A stretch of 64,000 nt of DNA from the NCBI GenBank assembly GCA_019747815.1, contig JAIEQJ010000022.1:163801-227800 (forward strand). Reading direction: 5' to 3'. The notes beneath the pieces are model-generated. The model saw only the letters and a program-made list of their open reading frames with translations, had not been told where the DNA came from and made no database searches. The DNA comes from Hyphomonadaceae bacterium (GTDB lineage Bacteria > Pseudomonadota > Alphaproteobacteria > Rhizobiales > Hyphomicrobiaceae). A program made the translations under genes and the position numbers. This document shows, one piece after another, positions 35,401-42,300 of the stretch (the stretch's first letter is position 1; each line of letters opens with the position of its first letter).

Positions 35401-36558
35401 TATGAGGTCTACTCCTTCAGCTATCTGCAGCACTGGCTGTCGGGCGTCGTGATGCAGATCGTCCAGACCGTCGGCTTGCCCATCTTCACGACCGTCTATC
35501 TGCCGCCTTGGATGCGGCTGCTCGGTGCCCGCCTCGGGCGGAATACGGAGATGTCGACGGTTTGGCGCATCGATCCGGACATGCTGACGGCCGGCGACGG
35601 CGTGTTCTTCGCCGACGGTTGCATGATCGGCGGCAGCAGAACGCACCTCGGCCGCTTCGAGCTCGCCCGCAACGAGATCGGCGACCGCACATTCGTGGGC
35701 AACAGCGCCATTCTGCCGGCCGGCACGAAACTCGGCAGCAACTGCCTGCTGGGCGTCCTGTCGGCACCGCCGGAGTCCAATGCGCCGATCCCGGACAACA
35801 CCGATTGGCTGGGCTCGCCGGGCTTCCTCTTGCCCAACCGGCAGAAGGTATCCTGCTTCGACCCCAGGCTGACGTTCAAACCCTCGTGGTGGCTCTACCT
35901 GCAGCGGGGCTTGATCGACGGGCTGCGCGTGCTGCTGCCTGGATATGTCCTGGGCGGCCTCGGCATCCTGTCGCTGCTCGTCGTGCTGACGGCCTACGCG
36001 CAGTACGGGGTGTGGGGCGCCTATACGGCCATCCCCCTGCTGGCCTGGATGGCCGTCTCCCTCTGCCTGGTGACGGTCGTCGGGCTGAAATGGCTGCTGA
36101 TGGGAGAGTTCCAGCCTGTCGTGGTCCCGCTTTGGAGCCGGTACGTCTGGTGGAACGAGCTGATCAACGGGCTTTACGAGAGCCTGATGGCACCGTTGAT
36201 CACCAACTTCTTCGGCACGCCGATCGCCGGCGTTCTTCTGCGCACGCTCGGCTGCAAGATCGGCCGCTACTGCTACATCGAGACCGCACTGTTCTCTGAG
36301 TTCGACCTGGTCGAGGTTGGCGACCATGCGGTGCTCAACGCGGGTGTCATCATGCAGAACCACCTGTTCGAAGACCGGGTGATGAAGTCGTCCGCGCTCA
36401 AGATCGGGAACGGCTGCACCGTCGGCAACATGAGCGTCGTGCTCTACGACACACAGATGGGGCCGGGCGCGGTGCTGGGTCCGCTGTCGCTGCTGATGAA
36501 GGGGGAGACGATGCCTCGGGGCTGCCGCTGGCACGGCATTCCGACCATGCCGGCCTGA
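32428..36558 (+). CDS. Pls/PosA-type single-module NRPS with membrane and hexapeptide-repeat domains
   Basis: A 1376-residue enzyme with the architecture of epsilon-poly-lysine synthetase (Pls) relatives. Adenylation domain about 70-565: A3 core LFTSGTTGRPKG (222-233), NVYGPTETT (355-363), YRAGDLVRW, and K561. Carrier domain about 585-655 with phosphopantetheine Ser S619 in DLGGHSLLAAQL. The rest is membrane segments (for example VIYLLSIVPLLALPIVYILPL) alternating with left-handed beta-helix hexapeptide regions (IRIGNDVSIGTDT, FVGNSAILPAGTKLG, ending KIGNGCTVGNMSVV), the 'NRPS terminal domain' that replaces a normal condensation/thioesterase part. Pocket residues by PheA numbering read D-G-E-S-V-S-V-V-N-K, with an acidic E273 suited to a basic amino acid. 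ATG 32428 is preceded by AGGAT. Neighbouring genes supply beta-lysine and carrier activation. Confidence 0.92.
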   Translation: MSSISRDRLDFALRGMRLSGMEAALAVSGSAYRAAPASLMARDAADALSDAPGGAADALSTLKSAQEATCLHELFERQADLTPTATALECGDRVLTYSGADAEANRMARYLRSLGVGRGSFVGISLDRSEWPIITILAVLKSGAAYVPIEPSLPNDRLRYIADAANLAIIVTEPAHEARIREISSAQIVTIEHYRASAGTLQDGRLCRTETGVNACDVCYVLFTSGTTGRPKGVVTEHRNVVHFVAAFNDVCSTTADDRVFQGFALGFDGSVEETWMAFSNGAALVCGDAATPRFGAELAAYLTGRRISFLSTVPTLLSTLTQNVPSLRQLVVSGEACHIDLVNRWSRPGLTMLNVYGPTETTVNATAAVLETGKPVTIGRPLRGYSIHVLDAELQPVPAGEKGELFIGGPGLSRGYLNQPDLTARSFIEWTPSARDLLFDAGPAQKIRLYRAGDLVRWSESGELEFFGRIDSQVKLRGYRIELSEIEAVLLEQPEITAAAVRVYEDAGLQSLAAYALLADGVTALDRSRILAVLRDRLPAYMVPAYLDALDSFPMLVSGKVDRGRLPPPALALVAEDGEGDAELSPVEARIAAVWAKQLRVPKVGPEQDFFTDLGGHSLLAAQLVASLRTDLGYTVPVRDIYRHRTVRSLAAHLGAEAAPAPLEEQASAPAASTAMAPKRPWWTTGIQVIYLLSIVPLLALPIVYILPLGIDMLQGRASVASLAVLALGVALAMWVTLVLVAIVAKWALIGRFRAGRYPLWRGYYVRWWIVSRLQHLSFMSALNGTPLAPVIWRAMGAKVGRRCVLNPSLVYAWDCIRIGNDVSIGTDTHLPGLRIENGQLIIGTVDIADRCFIGRHSMLGLDVRMGADARLDDQSLLPDNASVPAGSAYRGSPAQPGDVAVPEGDPLPLSRRRLAAFSLILPVAGAAVALLTLLPVAVAAWLVAMLVVHTPAAVFVPAFLAVVPATMIVFAIWAALCKKLVQPRPRAGVYEVYSFSYLQHWLSGVVMQIVQTVGLPIFTTVYLPPWMRLLGARLGRNTEMSTVWRIDPDMLTAGDGVFFADGCMIGGSRTHLGRFELARNEIGDRTFVGNSAILPAGTKLGSNCLLGVLSAPPESNAPIPDNTDWLGSPGFLLPNRQKVSCFDPRLTFKPSWWLYLQRGLIDGLRVLLPGYVLGGLGILSLLVVLTAYAQYGVWGAYTAIPLLAWMAVSLCLVTVVGLKWLLMGEFQPVVVPLWSRYVWWNELINGLYESLMAPLITNFFGTPIAGVLLRTLGCKIGRYCYIETALFSEFDLVEVGDHAVLNAGVIMQNHLFEDRVMKSSALKIGNGCTVGNMSVVLYDTQMGPGAVLGPLSLLMKGETMPRGCRWHGIPTMPA

Positions 36559-36677
36559 GGGCGTTCATTGGGCTCGCCGGGGAAGAGCATCCTTGGCGCC
36601 TGTCTCGGGTCGTTGACGGTCGTCGGCCAGCCGATCGAGCCAGCAAGCATTCATTTATCCAATATTTCTGCAGAAAA

Positions 36678-36687
36678 TTGCATTCAA
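36678..36687. promoter_or_regulatory. TTGNATNCAA site behind the GntR gene
   Basis: TTGCATTCAA matches the palindromic pattern TTG-N-AT-N-CAA seen twice more upstream of sgaA. It lies between the NRPS stop and the GntR stop, 11 bp from the latter. Possible operator of the FCD-type regulator; unproven. Confidence 0.35.
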
Positions 36688-36697
36688 AAATTCGAGC

Positions 36698-37411
36698 CTA
36701 TTCGGGTCTTTGCCGGGCCTCTGGTTGTTCCTGCACGTGCTCACAGACGGCCTCGCACTTCCTCTGCATGTGCTCAAACATCAGGAGGCCGAGTTCGTCG
36801 CCGGCGCGCCGCCGCAGGGCATCCATGATCTGCTCGTGCTCGCGCATGGCATCCCCTAGGCGGTCCCGGCGAACGAGATTGGCCGCGTATCGAAGCCGGC
36901 GCACCACGGCGTTGAGCTTGGCGTAGTTCGCGCTCAGGACCGGATTGCCCACAGCGTCGACGATCGCCTGGTGGATCTTCTGGTTGATGCGGAAGTAGTC
37001 GGTCAATTCGCGCCGCAGATAGCAGGTATACATCTCAAGATGCATCGCCTCGATCTCGGCAATGCCCGCATCCGTAATCCGTGTGCAGGCCATGCGCCCG
37101 GCGACAAAATCCAGCCCAGAGATCACCTCGAACAGGTTGCGGATATCGGCCTCGGAGAACTGCCGGACCCGGGCTCCACGGTTCGGCAGCAGCTCGATCA
37201 GGCCCTCGGCGGCCAGAACCTTCAGCGCCTCGCGCAGAGGCGTGCGGGAGATGTCGAACTTCTCGCAGAGCTCGCGCTCCGGCACCCGCATCCCGGGGGC
37301 CAAATGGCCCTCGACGATGAAATCCCGCAGCTGATTGACGATGTCGGCATGGAGCGAAGGCGGCTCGGTGTCGACGAGCCGAAGGGCGCTTGCCAGCATC
37401 AGGTTGCTCAC
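36698..37411 (-). CDS. GntR-family regulator, FCD subfamily
   Basis: A 237-residue regulator with an N-terminal winged helix (LHADIVNQLRDFIVEGHLAPG, then REALKVLAAEGLIELLPNRGARV) and a C-terminal all-helical FCD effector domain from about residue 85 with metal-binding histidines (INQKIHQAIV, REHEQIMDAL). FCD regulators usually answer to an organic acid and repress a neighbouring catabolic gene. It is divergent from sgaA across 127 bp that contain two TTGNATNCAA sites, so it probably controls sgaA and itself. Confidence 0.92.
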   Translation of the reverse strand: MSNLMLASALRLVDTEPPSLHADIVNQLRDFIVEGHLAPGMRVPERELCEKFDISRTPLREALKVLAAEGLIELLPNRGARVRQFSEADIRNLFEVISGLDFVAGRMACTRITDAGIAEIEAMHLEMYTCYLRRELTDYFRINQKIHQAIVDAVGNPVLSANYAKLNAVVRRLRYAANLVRRDRLGDAMREHEQIMDALRRRAGDELGLLMFEHMQRKCEAVCEHVQEQPEARQRPE

Positions 37412-37491
37412 GGGGGCAAATCCTCAGGTCGGGCGGCCGGCGCGATCAAGGTCGAACCATACCGGATTTTTCGATTGCACAGCATCCAATT

Positions 37492-37544
37492 TTGCATACA
37501 ATATATTTACGCATATGCGGCCTGAGGGATAATTTTGAATGCAA
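37492..37544. promoter_or_regulatory. Pair of TTGNATNCAA operator-like sites before sgaA
   Basis: TTGCATACAA (37492-37501) and TTGAATGCAA (37535-37544, overlapping the sgaA start codon) share the palindromic pattern TTG-N-AT-N-CAA and are 43 bp apart, about four helical turns. Similar TTGTATACAA-like sites are known for FCD-type GntR proteins. The position over the start codon suggests repression. Confidence 0.55.
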
Positions 37545-38759
37545 AGATCGTCAAGTAACCAGCCGGTCGCCCATACGGGCAAGCACTTTTTGCAGATTCC
37601 GGGGCCGACCAACGTGCCGGATCGCGTCTTGCGCGCGATGGATATGCCCACCATCGACCACCGCGGGCCGGAGTTCGCCCAGCTTGGCCTCGATGTGATC
37701 GAGGGATGCAAGACCGTCTTCAAGACCAAGAATCCGGTCGTCATCTATCCCTCGTCCGGCACGGGCGCCTGGGAGGCGGCCATCGTCAACACGCTGGCGC
37801 CGGGCGACAGGGTCTTGATGTGCGAGACCGGCCACTTTGCCACGCTGTGGAAGGGGCTTGCGCAAAAGTTCAAGCTGCAGGTCGATTTTCTTCCGGGCGA
37901 TTGGCGCCGCGGGGCATCACCGGAGGAGATTGAAGCGCGCCTCGCCGCCGACCGCGAGCACAGCATCAAGGCCGTGATGGTCGTGCACAACGAGACGTCG
38001 ACCGGCGTGACCAGCCGCATACGCCTCATTCGCGCGGCGATGGATCGCGCTAAGCATCCCGCCCTGCTGCTGGTCGACACCATCTCATCGCTGGGCTCGA
38101 TCGCATACGAGCACGACGGCTGGGGTGTCGACGTGACCGTCTCCTGCTCGCAGAAGGGGTTGATGCTGCCGCCAGGGCTTGGGTTCAACGCGGTTTCAGA
38201 CAAGGCCCTTGCGGCGGCCAAAACCAACCCGACGAGCCGCTCCTACTGGGACTGGCAGGAGATCATCCTGCAGAACATGAACGGCGGCTGGCCCTACACG
38301 CCCGCCACCAATCTGCTCTATGGCCTCAAGGAAGCGATTGCGATGCTGCTGGAGGAGGGGCTCGACAATGTGTTCGCGCGCCACTTGAGGCACGCAGCAG
38401 CAACGCGCGCAGCCGTGCGCGCCTGGAACCTCGAAATCCTCTGTCAGAACGAGGAGGAGCACTCTCCCATTCTCACGGCCGTCCTGATGCCGGAAGGGCA
38501 CGATGCCGACAGCTTCCGCAACGTCGTGCTCAAGACTTTCGACATGTCCCTCGGCGCCGGGTTGTCGAAGGTGAAGGGCCGCGTGTTCCGCATCGGCCAT
38601 CTCGGCCACTTCAATGACCTGATGCTCATGGGAACGCTGGCCGGGGTCGAAATGGGGCTCGATCTGGCAAAGGTGCCGCACACGTCGGGCGGCGTGCTTG
38701 CCGCGATGGACGTCCTCATGGGCAAAGAAGGGGCAACGTCGTCAGCGCCGCGTGCCTGA
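37539..38759 (+). CDS. sgaA: Serine-glyoxylate aminotransferase (class V)
   Basis: A 406-residue class V PLP aminotransferase. PLP lysine K206 lies in VSCSQKGLMLPPGLGFNAVS, which is characteristic of the serine-glyoxylate branch (serine + glyoxylate to hydroxypyruvate + glycine); other family stretches are QIPGPTNVPDRVLRAMDMPT, YPSSGTGAWEAA and GHLGHFNDLMLMG. In methylotrophs this enzyme belongs to the serine cycle, elsewhere to glyoxylate/glycine handling. A GAGGGA site precedes ATG 37539. The divergent GntR gene is its likely regulator. Confidence 0.9.
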   Translation: MQRSSSNQPVAHTGKHFLQIPGPTNVPDRVLRAMDMPTIDHRGPEFAQLGLDVIEGCKTVFKTKNPVVIYPSSGTGAWEAAIVNTLAPGDRVLMCETGHFATLWKGLAQKFKLQVDFLPGDWRRGASPEEIEARLAADREHSIKAVMVVHNETSTGVTSRIRLIRAAMDRAKHPALLLVDTISSLGSIAYEHDGWGVDVTVSCSQKGLMLPPGLGFNAVSDKALAAAKTNPTSRSYWDWQEIILQNMNGGWPYTPATNLLYGLKEAIAMLLEEGLDNVFARHLRHAAATRAAVRAWNLEILCQNEEEHSPILTAVLMPEGHDADSFRNVVLKTFDMSLGAGLSKVKGRVFRIGHLGHFNDLMLMGTLAGVEMGLDLAKVPHTSGGVLAAMDVLMGKEGATSSAPRA

Positions 38760-38763
38760 GTGT

Positions 38764-38838
38764 CTAGTGTCCCGATCGCGAAGTTCGCCGGATCTCGCAG
38801 CAGGCGCTGAACGAACTTCGCGATCGAAAGGACACTAG
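38764..38838. repeat. REP/MITE-like palindrome, copy 1
   Basis: A 75-bp hairpin: CTAGTGTCC/GGACACTAG at the ends (9 bp), then CGATCGCGAAGTTCG/CGAACTTCGCGATCG (15 bp, perfect) with an AAA bulge and a 24-nt loop. It starts four bases after the sgaA stop codon and may also end its transcription. Confidence 0.85.
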
Positions 38839-38851
38839 CAAATTCATGGTT

Positions 38852-38928
38852 CTAGTGTGATTCAGATCGAGAAATTCGCTCAGTAGGCGAGCTGCGAGGA
38901 AGGGCGAATTCCTCGATCATCACACTAG
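38852..38928. repeat. REP/MITE-like palindrome, copy 2 (inverted relative to copy 1)
   Basis: A 77-bp hairpin: CTAGTGTGAT/ATCACACTAG ends (10 bp), then GATCGAGAAATTCGC against GCGAATTCCTCGATC (14 of 15 pairs) and a 24-nt loop. Its loop (CTCAG...GCTGCGAG) resembles the reverse complement of the loop of copy 1, so the two are divergent copies in opposite orientation, 13 bp apart. Confidence 0.85.
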
Positions 38929-39048
38929 CTCATCCCTGCTCTCCTTGCCGGCCGTTCGCCGCCGGTGAAGGAGGCAGGAGCAGTCATCGTCGCGTGAGGG
39001 AGAGGCCGGAGCAACCGGCAGCCCAGACCACACAGGGAAGGAGAAGAC

Positions 39049-40041
39049 ATGCACTACATCTTCAAGGCTTGCGTTTCGGCTTCGGCGTTGCTGCTTGGCG
39101 CCGTCACCAGCGCCAGCGCCTGGGAGCCGACCAAGCCGGTTGAGCTGATCGTGGCGGCCGGACCGGGCGGCGCGTCCGACCAGATGGCGCGCATGATGCA
39201 GGCCGCCATCCAGAAGAACAATCTCATGAAGCAGCCGATCGTCGTGTCGCTCAAGGGCGGCGCATCGGGGGCCGAGGCGCTGATGTACATGAAGGGCAGC
39301 GACGGCGACGCCCACAAGGTTCTGGTTGCCTATTCGCTCATCTACATGCTGCCACTGTCCGCCAAGCTTCCCTTCAACTGGCGTGATCTCACGCCGGTTT
39401 CCATCCTCGCGCTCGACCAGTTCGCGCTGTGGACCAACGCGGGGCAGCCGCACAAGACCGTGAAGGACCTTGTCGATGCCGCCAAGGCGTCATCGGTGCC
39501 ATTGAAGATGGGCGGAACCGGATCGAAGCGCGAGGATCACATCCTGACCGTCTTCATGGAGAAGAAGACCGGCGCAAAGTTCTCCTATCTCCCCTACAAG
39601 TCCGGCGGCGAGGCCGCGACCCAGCTCGTCGGCAACCACATCGCCTCGAACGTCAACAATCCGTCCGAGAACCTCGAGGTGTGGCGTGCCGGACAGGTGC
39701 GTCCGCTGTGCGTGTTCGACAAGGAGCGCATTGCCTACAAGACGAAAGTCGCCGGCGATCTGTCGTGGAACGACGTTCCGACCTGCAAGGAGCAGGGCCT
39801 CGACATCCAGTATCTGATGCTGCGCGCGATGTTCCTGCCCGGCAAGGTGAAGCCCGAGGAAACGGCGTTCTACGCCGATCTGTTCAAGAGGGTGAGCGAG
39901 ACGGCGGAATTCAAGGACTATCTGGAAAGGCAGGCGCTCAAGCCGATCTTCCTGGCCGGCGCGGAGATGCGGAAGTTCCTTGAAGAGGACGACGCGCTCA
40001 ACAAGGCGCTGATGACCGAAGCGGGTTTCGTCGCGAAGTAA
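39049..40041 (+). CDS. tctC: Tripartite tricarboxylate transporter substrate-binding protein (TctC/Bug family)
   Basis: A 330-residue periplasmic binding protein: signal peptide FKACVSASALLLGAVTSASA, then the Bug-family start WEPTKPVELIVAAGPGGASDQ. It captures a small carboxylate in the periplasm and hands it to the TctBA membrane complex encoded directly downstream. A strong GGGAAGGAG site precedes ATG 39049. The binding residues do not reveal the ligand. The linked GntR/sgaA and acyl-CoA dehydrogenase genes hint at an organic acid. Confidence 0.93.
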   Translation: MHYIFKACVSASALLLGAVTSASAWEPTKPVELIVAAGPGGASDQMARMMQAAIQKNNLMKQPIVVSLKGGASGAEALMYMKGSDGDAHKVLVAYSLIYMLPLSAKLPFNWRDLTPVSILALDQFALWTNAGQPHKTVKDLVDAAKASSVPLKMGGTGSKREDHILTVFMEKKTGAKFSYLPYKSGGEAATQLVGNHIASNVNNPSENLEVWRAGQVRPLCVFDKERIAYKTKVAGDLSWNDVPTCKEQGLDIQYLMLRAMFLPGKVKPEETAFYADLFKRVSETAEFKDYLERQALKPIFLAGAEMRKFLEEDDALNKALMTEAGFVAK

Positions 40042-40062
40042 ACCCTCCGCTGCGCACACAAA

Positions 40063-40099
40063 GCGTCCCCGCATCAACCGTGGCGGGGGCGCCTTTTCT
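40063..40099 (+). terminator. Terminator-like hairpin between tctC and tctB (likely attenuator)
   Basis: GCGTCCCCGC (40063-40072), loop ATCAACCGTG, GCGGGGGCGC (40083-40092; one G-T pair), then CTTTTCTT. As tctB and tctA follow in the same direction with good ribosome sites, partial termination here would give more binding protein than membrane subunits. Confidence 0.75.
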
Positions 40100-40131
40100 T
40101 GGAATGCAAAGCCTGCCCGGGAAGGAACGCC

Positions 40132-40677
40132 ATGGCCAATTCGGATAAGGAAATTGTTGTCGAGGACCCGACCGCACCCGGGGCCGATTCCCCGGCGGTG
40201 GTCAGCAATCGCGTCGTCGATGCCGCCGTCATGATCCTGCTGCTCGGGCTTGCAGTGCTGCTCGGCTATGACAACTACCGCACCGGCATGTCCTGGGAGG
40301 ACACCGGGCCCCAGGCCGGCTACATGCCGTTCTATCTGTCGGTAATCCTGGCCGGTGCCGCGCTGTACGGCCTCGTCACGGCGCTGTCGTCGCGGGATGC
40401 GGCGGCCACGGACGCGTTCGTGACGCGCGCGCAATTGAGCCGCGTCATGCAGGTGCTCGTGCCGACCGTCCTGTTCGTGCTCATGACCGCATGGCTCGGC
40501 ATCTACATTTCGAGCTTCCTGCTGATTGTCGGCTTCATGTGGGGCATCGGCCGCATCGCGATCTGGAAATCCGTGCTCACCGCCCTCCTTCTCACGGCAG
40601 CGCTGTTCGTCACGTTCCAATATGCCTTCGACGTCATCATGCCGAAAGGGCCGCTGGAAGCGGCCCTCGGCTACTAG
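40132..40677 (+). CDS. tctB: Tripartite tricarboxylate transporter, small membrane subunit TctB
   Basis: A 181-residue protein with four hydrophobic segments (AVMILLLGLAVLLGY; FYLSVILAGAALYGLV; LVPTVLFVLMTAWLGIY; VLTALLLTAALFVTF) and the TctB stretch TGPQAGYMPFYLSV. ATG 40132 is preceded by GGAAGGAACG. It sits between tctC and tctA; the gap to tctA is 11 bp. Confidence 0.9.
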   Translation: MANSDKEIVVEDPTAPGADSPAVVSNRVVDAAVMILLLGLAVLLGYDNYRTGMSWEDTGPQAGYMPFYLSVILAGAALYGLVTALSSRDAAATDAFVTRAQLSRVMQVLVPTVLFVLMTAWLGIYISSFLLIVGFMWGIGRIAIWKSVLTALLLTAALFVTFQYAFDVIMPKGPLEAALGY

Positions 40678-40688
40678 GAGCCGCCGTC

Positions 40689-42200
40689 ATGGAAGCGTTC
40701 AGCCTTCTCCTGCATGGCTTCTCCGTGCTGCTGACATGGAAGACGCTCGTTCTGATGATGGTCGGGCTGCTGCTCGGCGTCTTCGTGGGCGTGCTGCCGG
40801 GGCTGGGCGGCCCCAACGGCGTCGCCATCCTGCTGCCGCTGACGTTCACGATGGACCCCACTTCGGCCATCGTCATGCTCTCGTGCATCTACTGGGGCTC
40901 GCTGTTCGGCGGCGCCATCACATCGATCCTGTTCAATATTCCGGGCGAGGCGTGGTCGGTGGCGACGACCTTCGACGGCTACCCGATGGCGCAGCAGGGC
41001 AAGGCCGCGGAAGCGCTGACGGCGGCTTTCACGTCCTCCTTCATCGGCTCCCTGTTCGCGGTCATGCTGATCACGTTCCTGGCGCCCAGCATCGCCTCAT
41101 TCGCGCTCAAATTCGGCCCGCCGGAGTTCTTCGCGGTCTACCTGCTGACGTTCTGCTCGTTCGTCGGCCTCGGCCGCGAGGACAAGCACAAGACCATCAT
41201 CTCCATGGTGCTGGGTCTCCTGCTGGCCGGTGTGGGCATGGACACGGTATCGGGCTCGCTGCGCATGACGTTCGGCTTCGAGGACCTGCTCCGCGGCATC
41301 AGCTTTCTCGTGGCGGTCATCGGGCTGTTCGGCATCAGCGAGATCCTGCTCACGATGGAAGAGCGCCTGGCGCTGCGCGGCCACGCCGCGCGCATCAGCC
41401 TGCGCGTGGTCTGGAACGTCTGGAAGGAGCTGCCGCGCTACTGGGCGACCTTGCTGCGCTCCTCGATGATCGGCACCTGGCTCGGTGTCACGCCAGGCGG
41501 GGCCATTGCGGCATCCTTCATGGGCTACAATCTGGCCAAGCGGTTCTCCAACGACAAGGAGTCGTTCGGCAAGGGGCGTATCGAAGGCGTGTTCGCGCCG
41601 GAGACGGCGGCTCACGCGTCGGGAACCGCCGCGCTTCTGCCGATGCTCGCGCTCGGCATTCCTGGCTCCGGCACGGCCGCTATTCTGCTCGGCGGCCTGA
41701 TGGTTTGGGGCCTCAATCCCGGTCCGCTCCTGTTCGTGGAGCACAAGGATTTCGTGTGGGGCCTGATCGCCTCGATGTATCTGGGCAACGTGGTCGGTCT
41801 CTTCATCGTGCTCTCGACCGTGCCGATCTTCGCCGCGATCCTGCGCGTGCCGTTCGCGGCGATCGCGCCGATGATCGTCGTGTCCTGCGCGATCGGCGCC
41901 TATGCGATCCAGAACGCCATGTTCGACCTGTGGCTGATGGTGCTGTTCGGCGTCGTCGGCTACGTCTTCAAGAAGGTCGGCATTCCGCTGGCGCCGTTCG
42001 CCCTGGCCCTCGTGCTCGGCAATCGCGCCGAAGATGCCTTCCGGCTTTCGATGATCGGAGGCCAGGGCGACCTCGGCGTGTTCTGGTCGAACGGGCTCGT
42101 CGGCACCATCACCACACTGGCGATCGTGCTGCTGTTCTGGCCGCTGATCGAAAAGGTCTGGACGCAGGCAACACGTCGGCTCAGCTCGGCCAAGGCATGA
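40689..42200 (+). CDS. tctA: Tripartite tricarboxylate transporter, large membrane subunit TctA
   Basis: A 503-residue permease with about twelve hydrophobic segments and the family signature GVFVGVLPGLGGPNGVAILLPL and a second copy of the motif, GTWLGVTPGGAIAASFMGY. GSGTAAILLGGLMVWGLNPGP is another family stretch. With TctB it forms the cation-coupled uptake channel fed by TctC. ATG 40689 follows GGAGCCGCC from the end of tctB. Confidence 0.95.
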   Translation: MEAFSLLLHGFSVLLTWKTLVLMMVGLLLGVFVGVLPGLGGPNGVAILLPLTFTMDPTSAIVMLSCIYWGSLFGGAITSILFNIPGEAWSVATTFDGYPMAQQGKAAEALTAAFTSSFIGSLFAVMLITFLAPSIASFALKFGPPEFFAVYLLTFCSFVGLGREDKHKTIISMVLGLLLAGVGMDTVSGSLRMTFGFEDLLRGISFLVAVIGLFGISEILLTMEERLALRGHAARISLRVVWNVWKELPRYWATLLRSSMIGTWLGVTPGGAIAASFMGYNLAKRFSNDKESFGKGRIEGVFAPETAAHASGTAALLPMLALGIPGSGTAAILLGGLMVWGLNPGPLLFVEHKDFVWGLIASMYLGNVVGLFIVLSTVPIFAAILRVPFAAIAPMIVVSCAIGAYAIQNAMFDLWLMVLFGVVGYVFKKVGIPLAPFALALVLGNRAEDAFRLSMIGGQGDLGVFWSNGLVGTITTLAIVLLFWPLIEKVWTQATRRLSSAKA

Positions 42201-42300
42201 GCGCGCGGGCCGCCGGCGGACCGGCGGCCCAACTGTCTTGGGGCGTCAGCCATGCCGGTGCCCTGCTCGCAACAGGGCCAGCAGGTGACCGTGCCGGCGA

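Noticed and set aside
38764..38928. Insertion sequence remnant with terminal inverted repeats
   Set aside because: Each palindrome is a complete hairpin of about 75 bp with no transposase fragment; REP/MITE-type repeats fit better.
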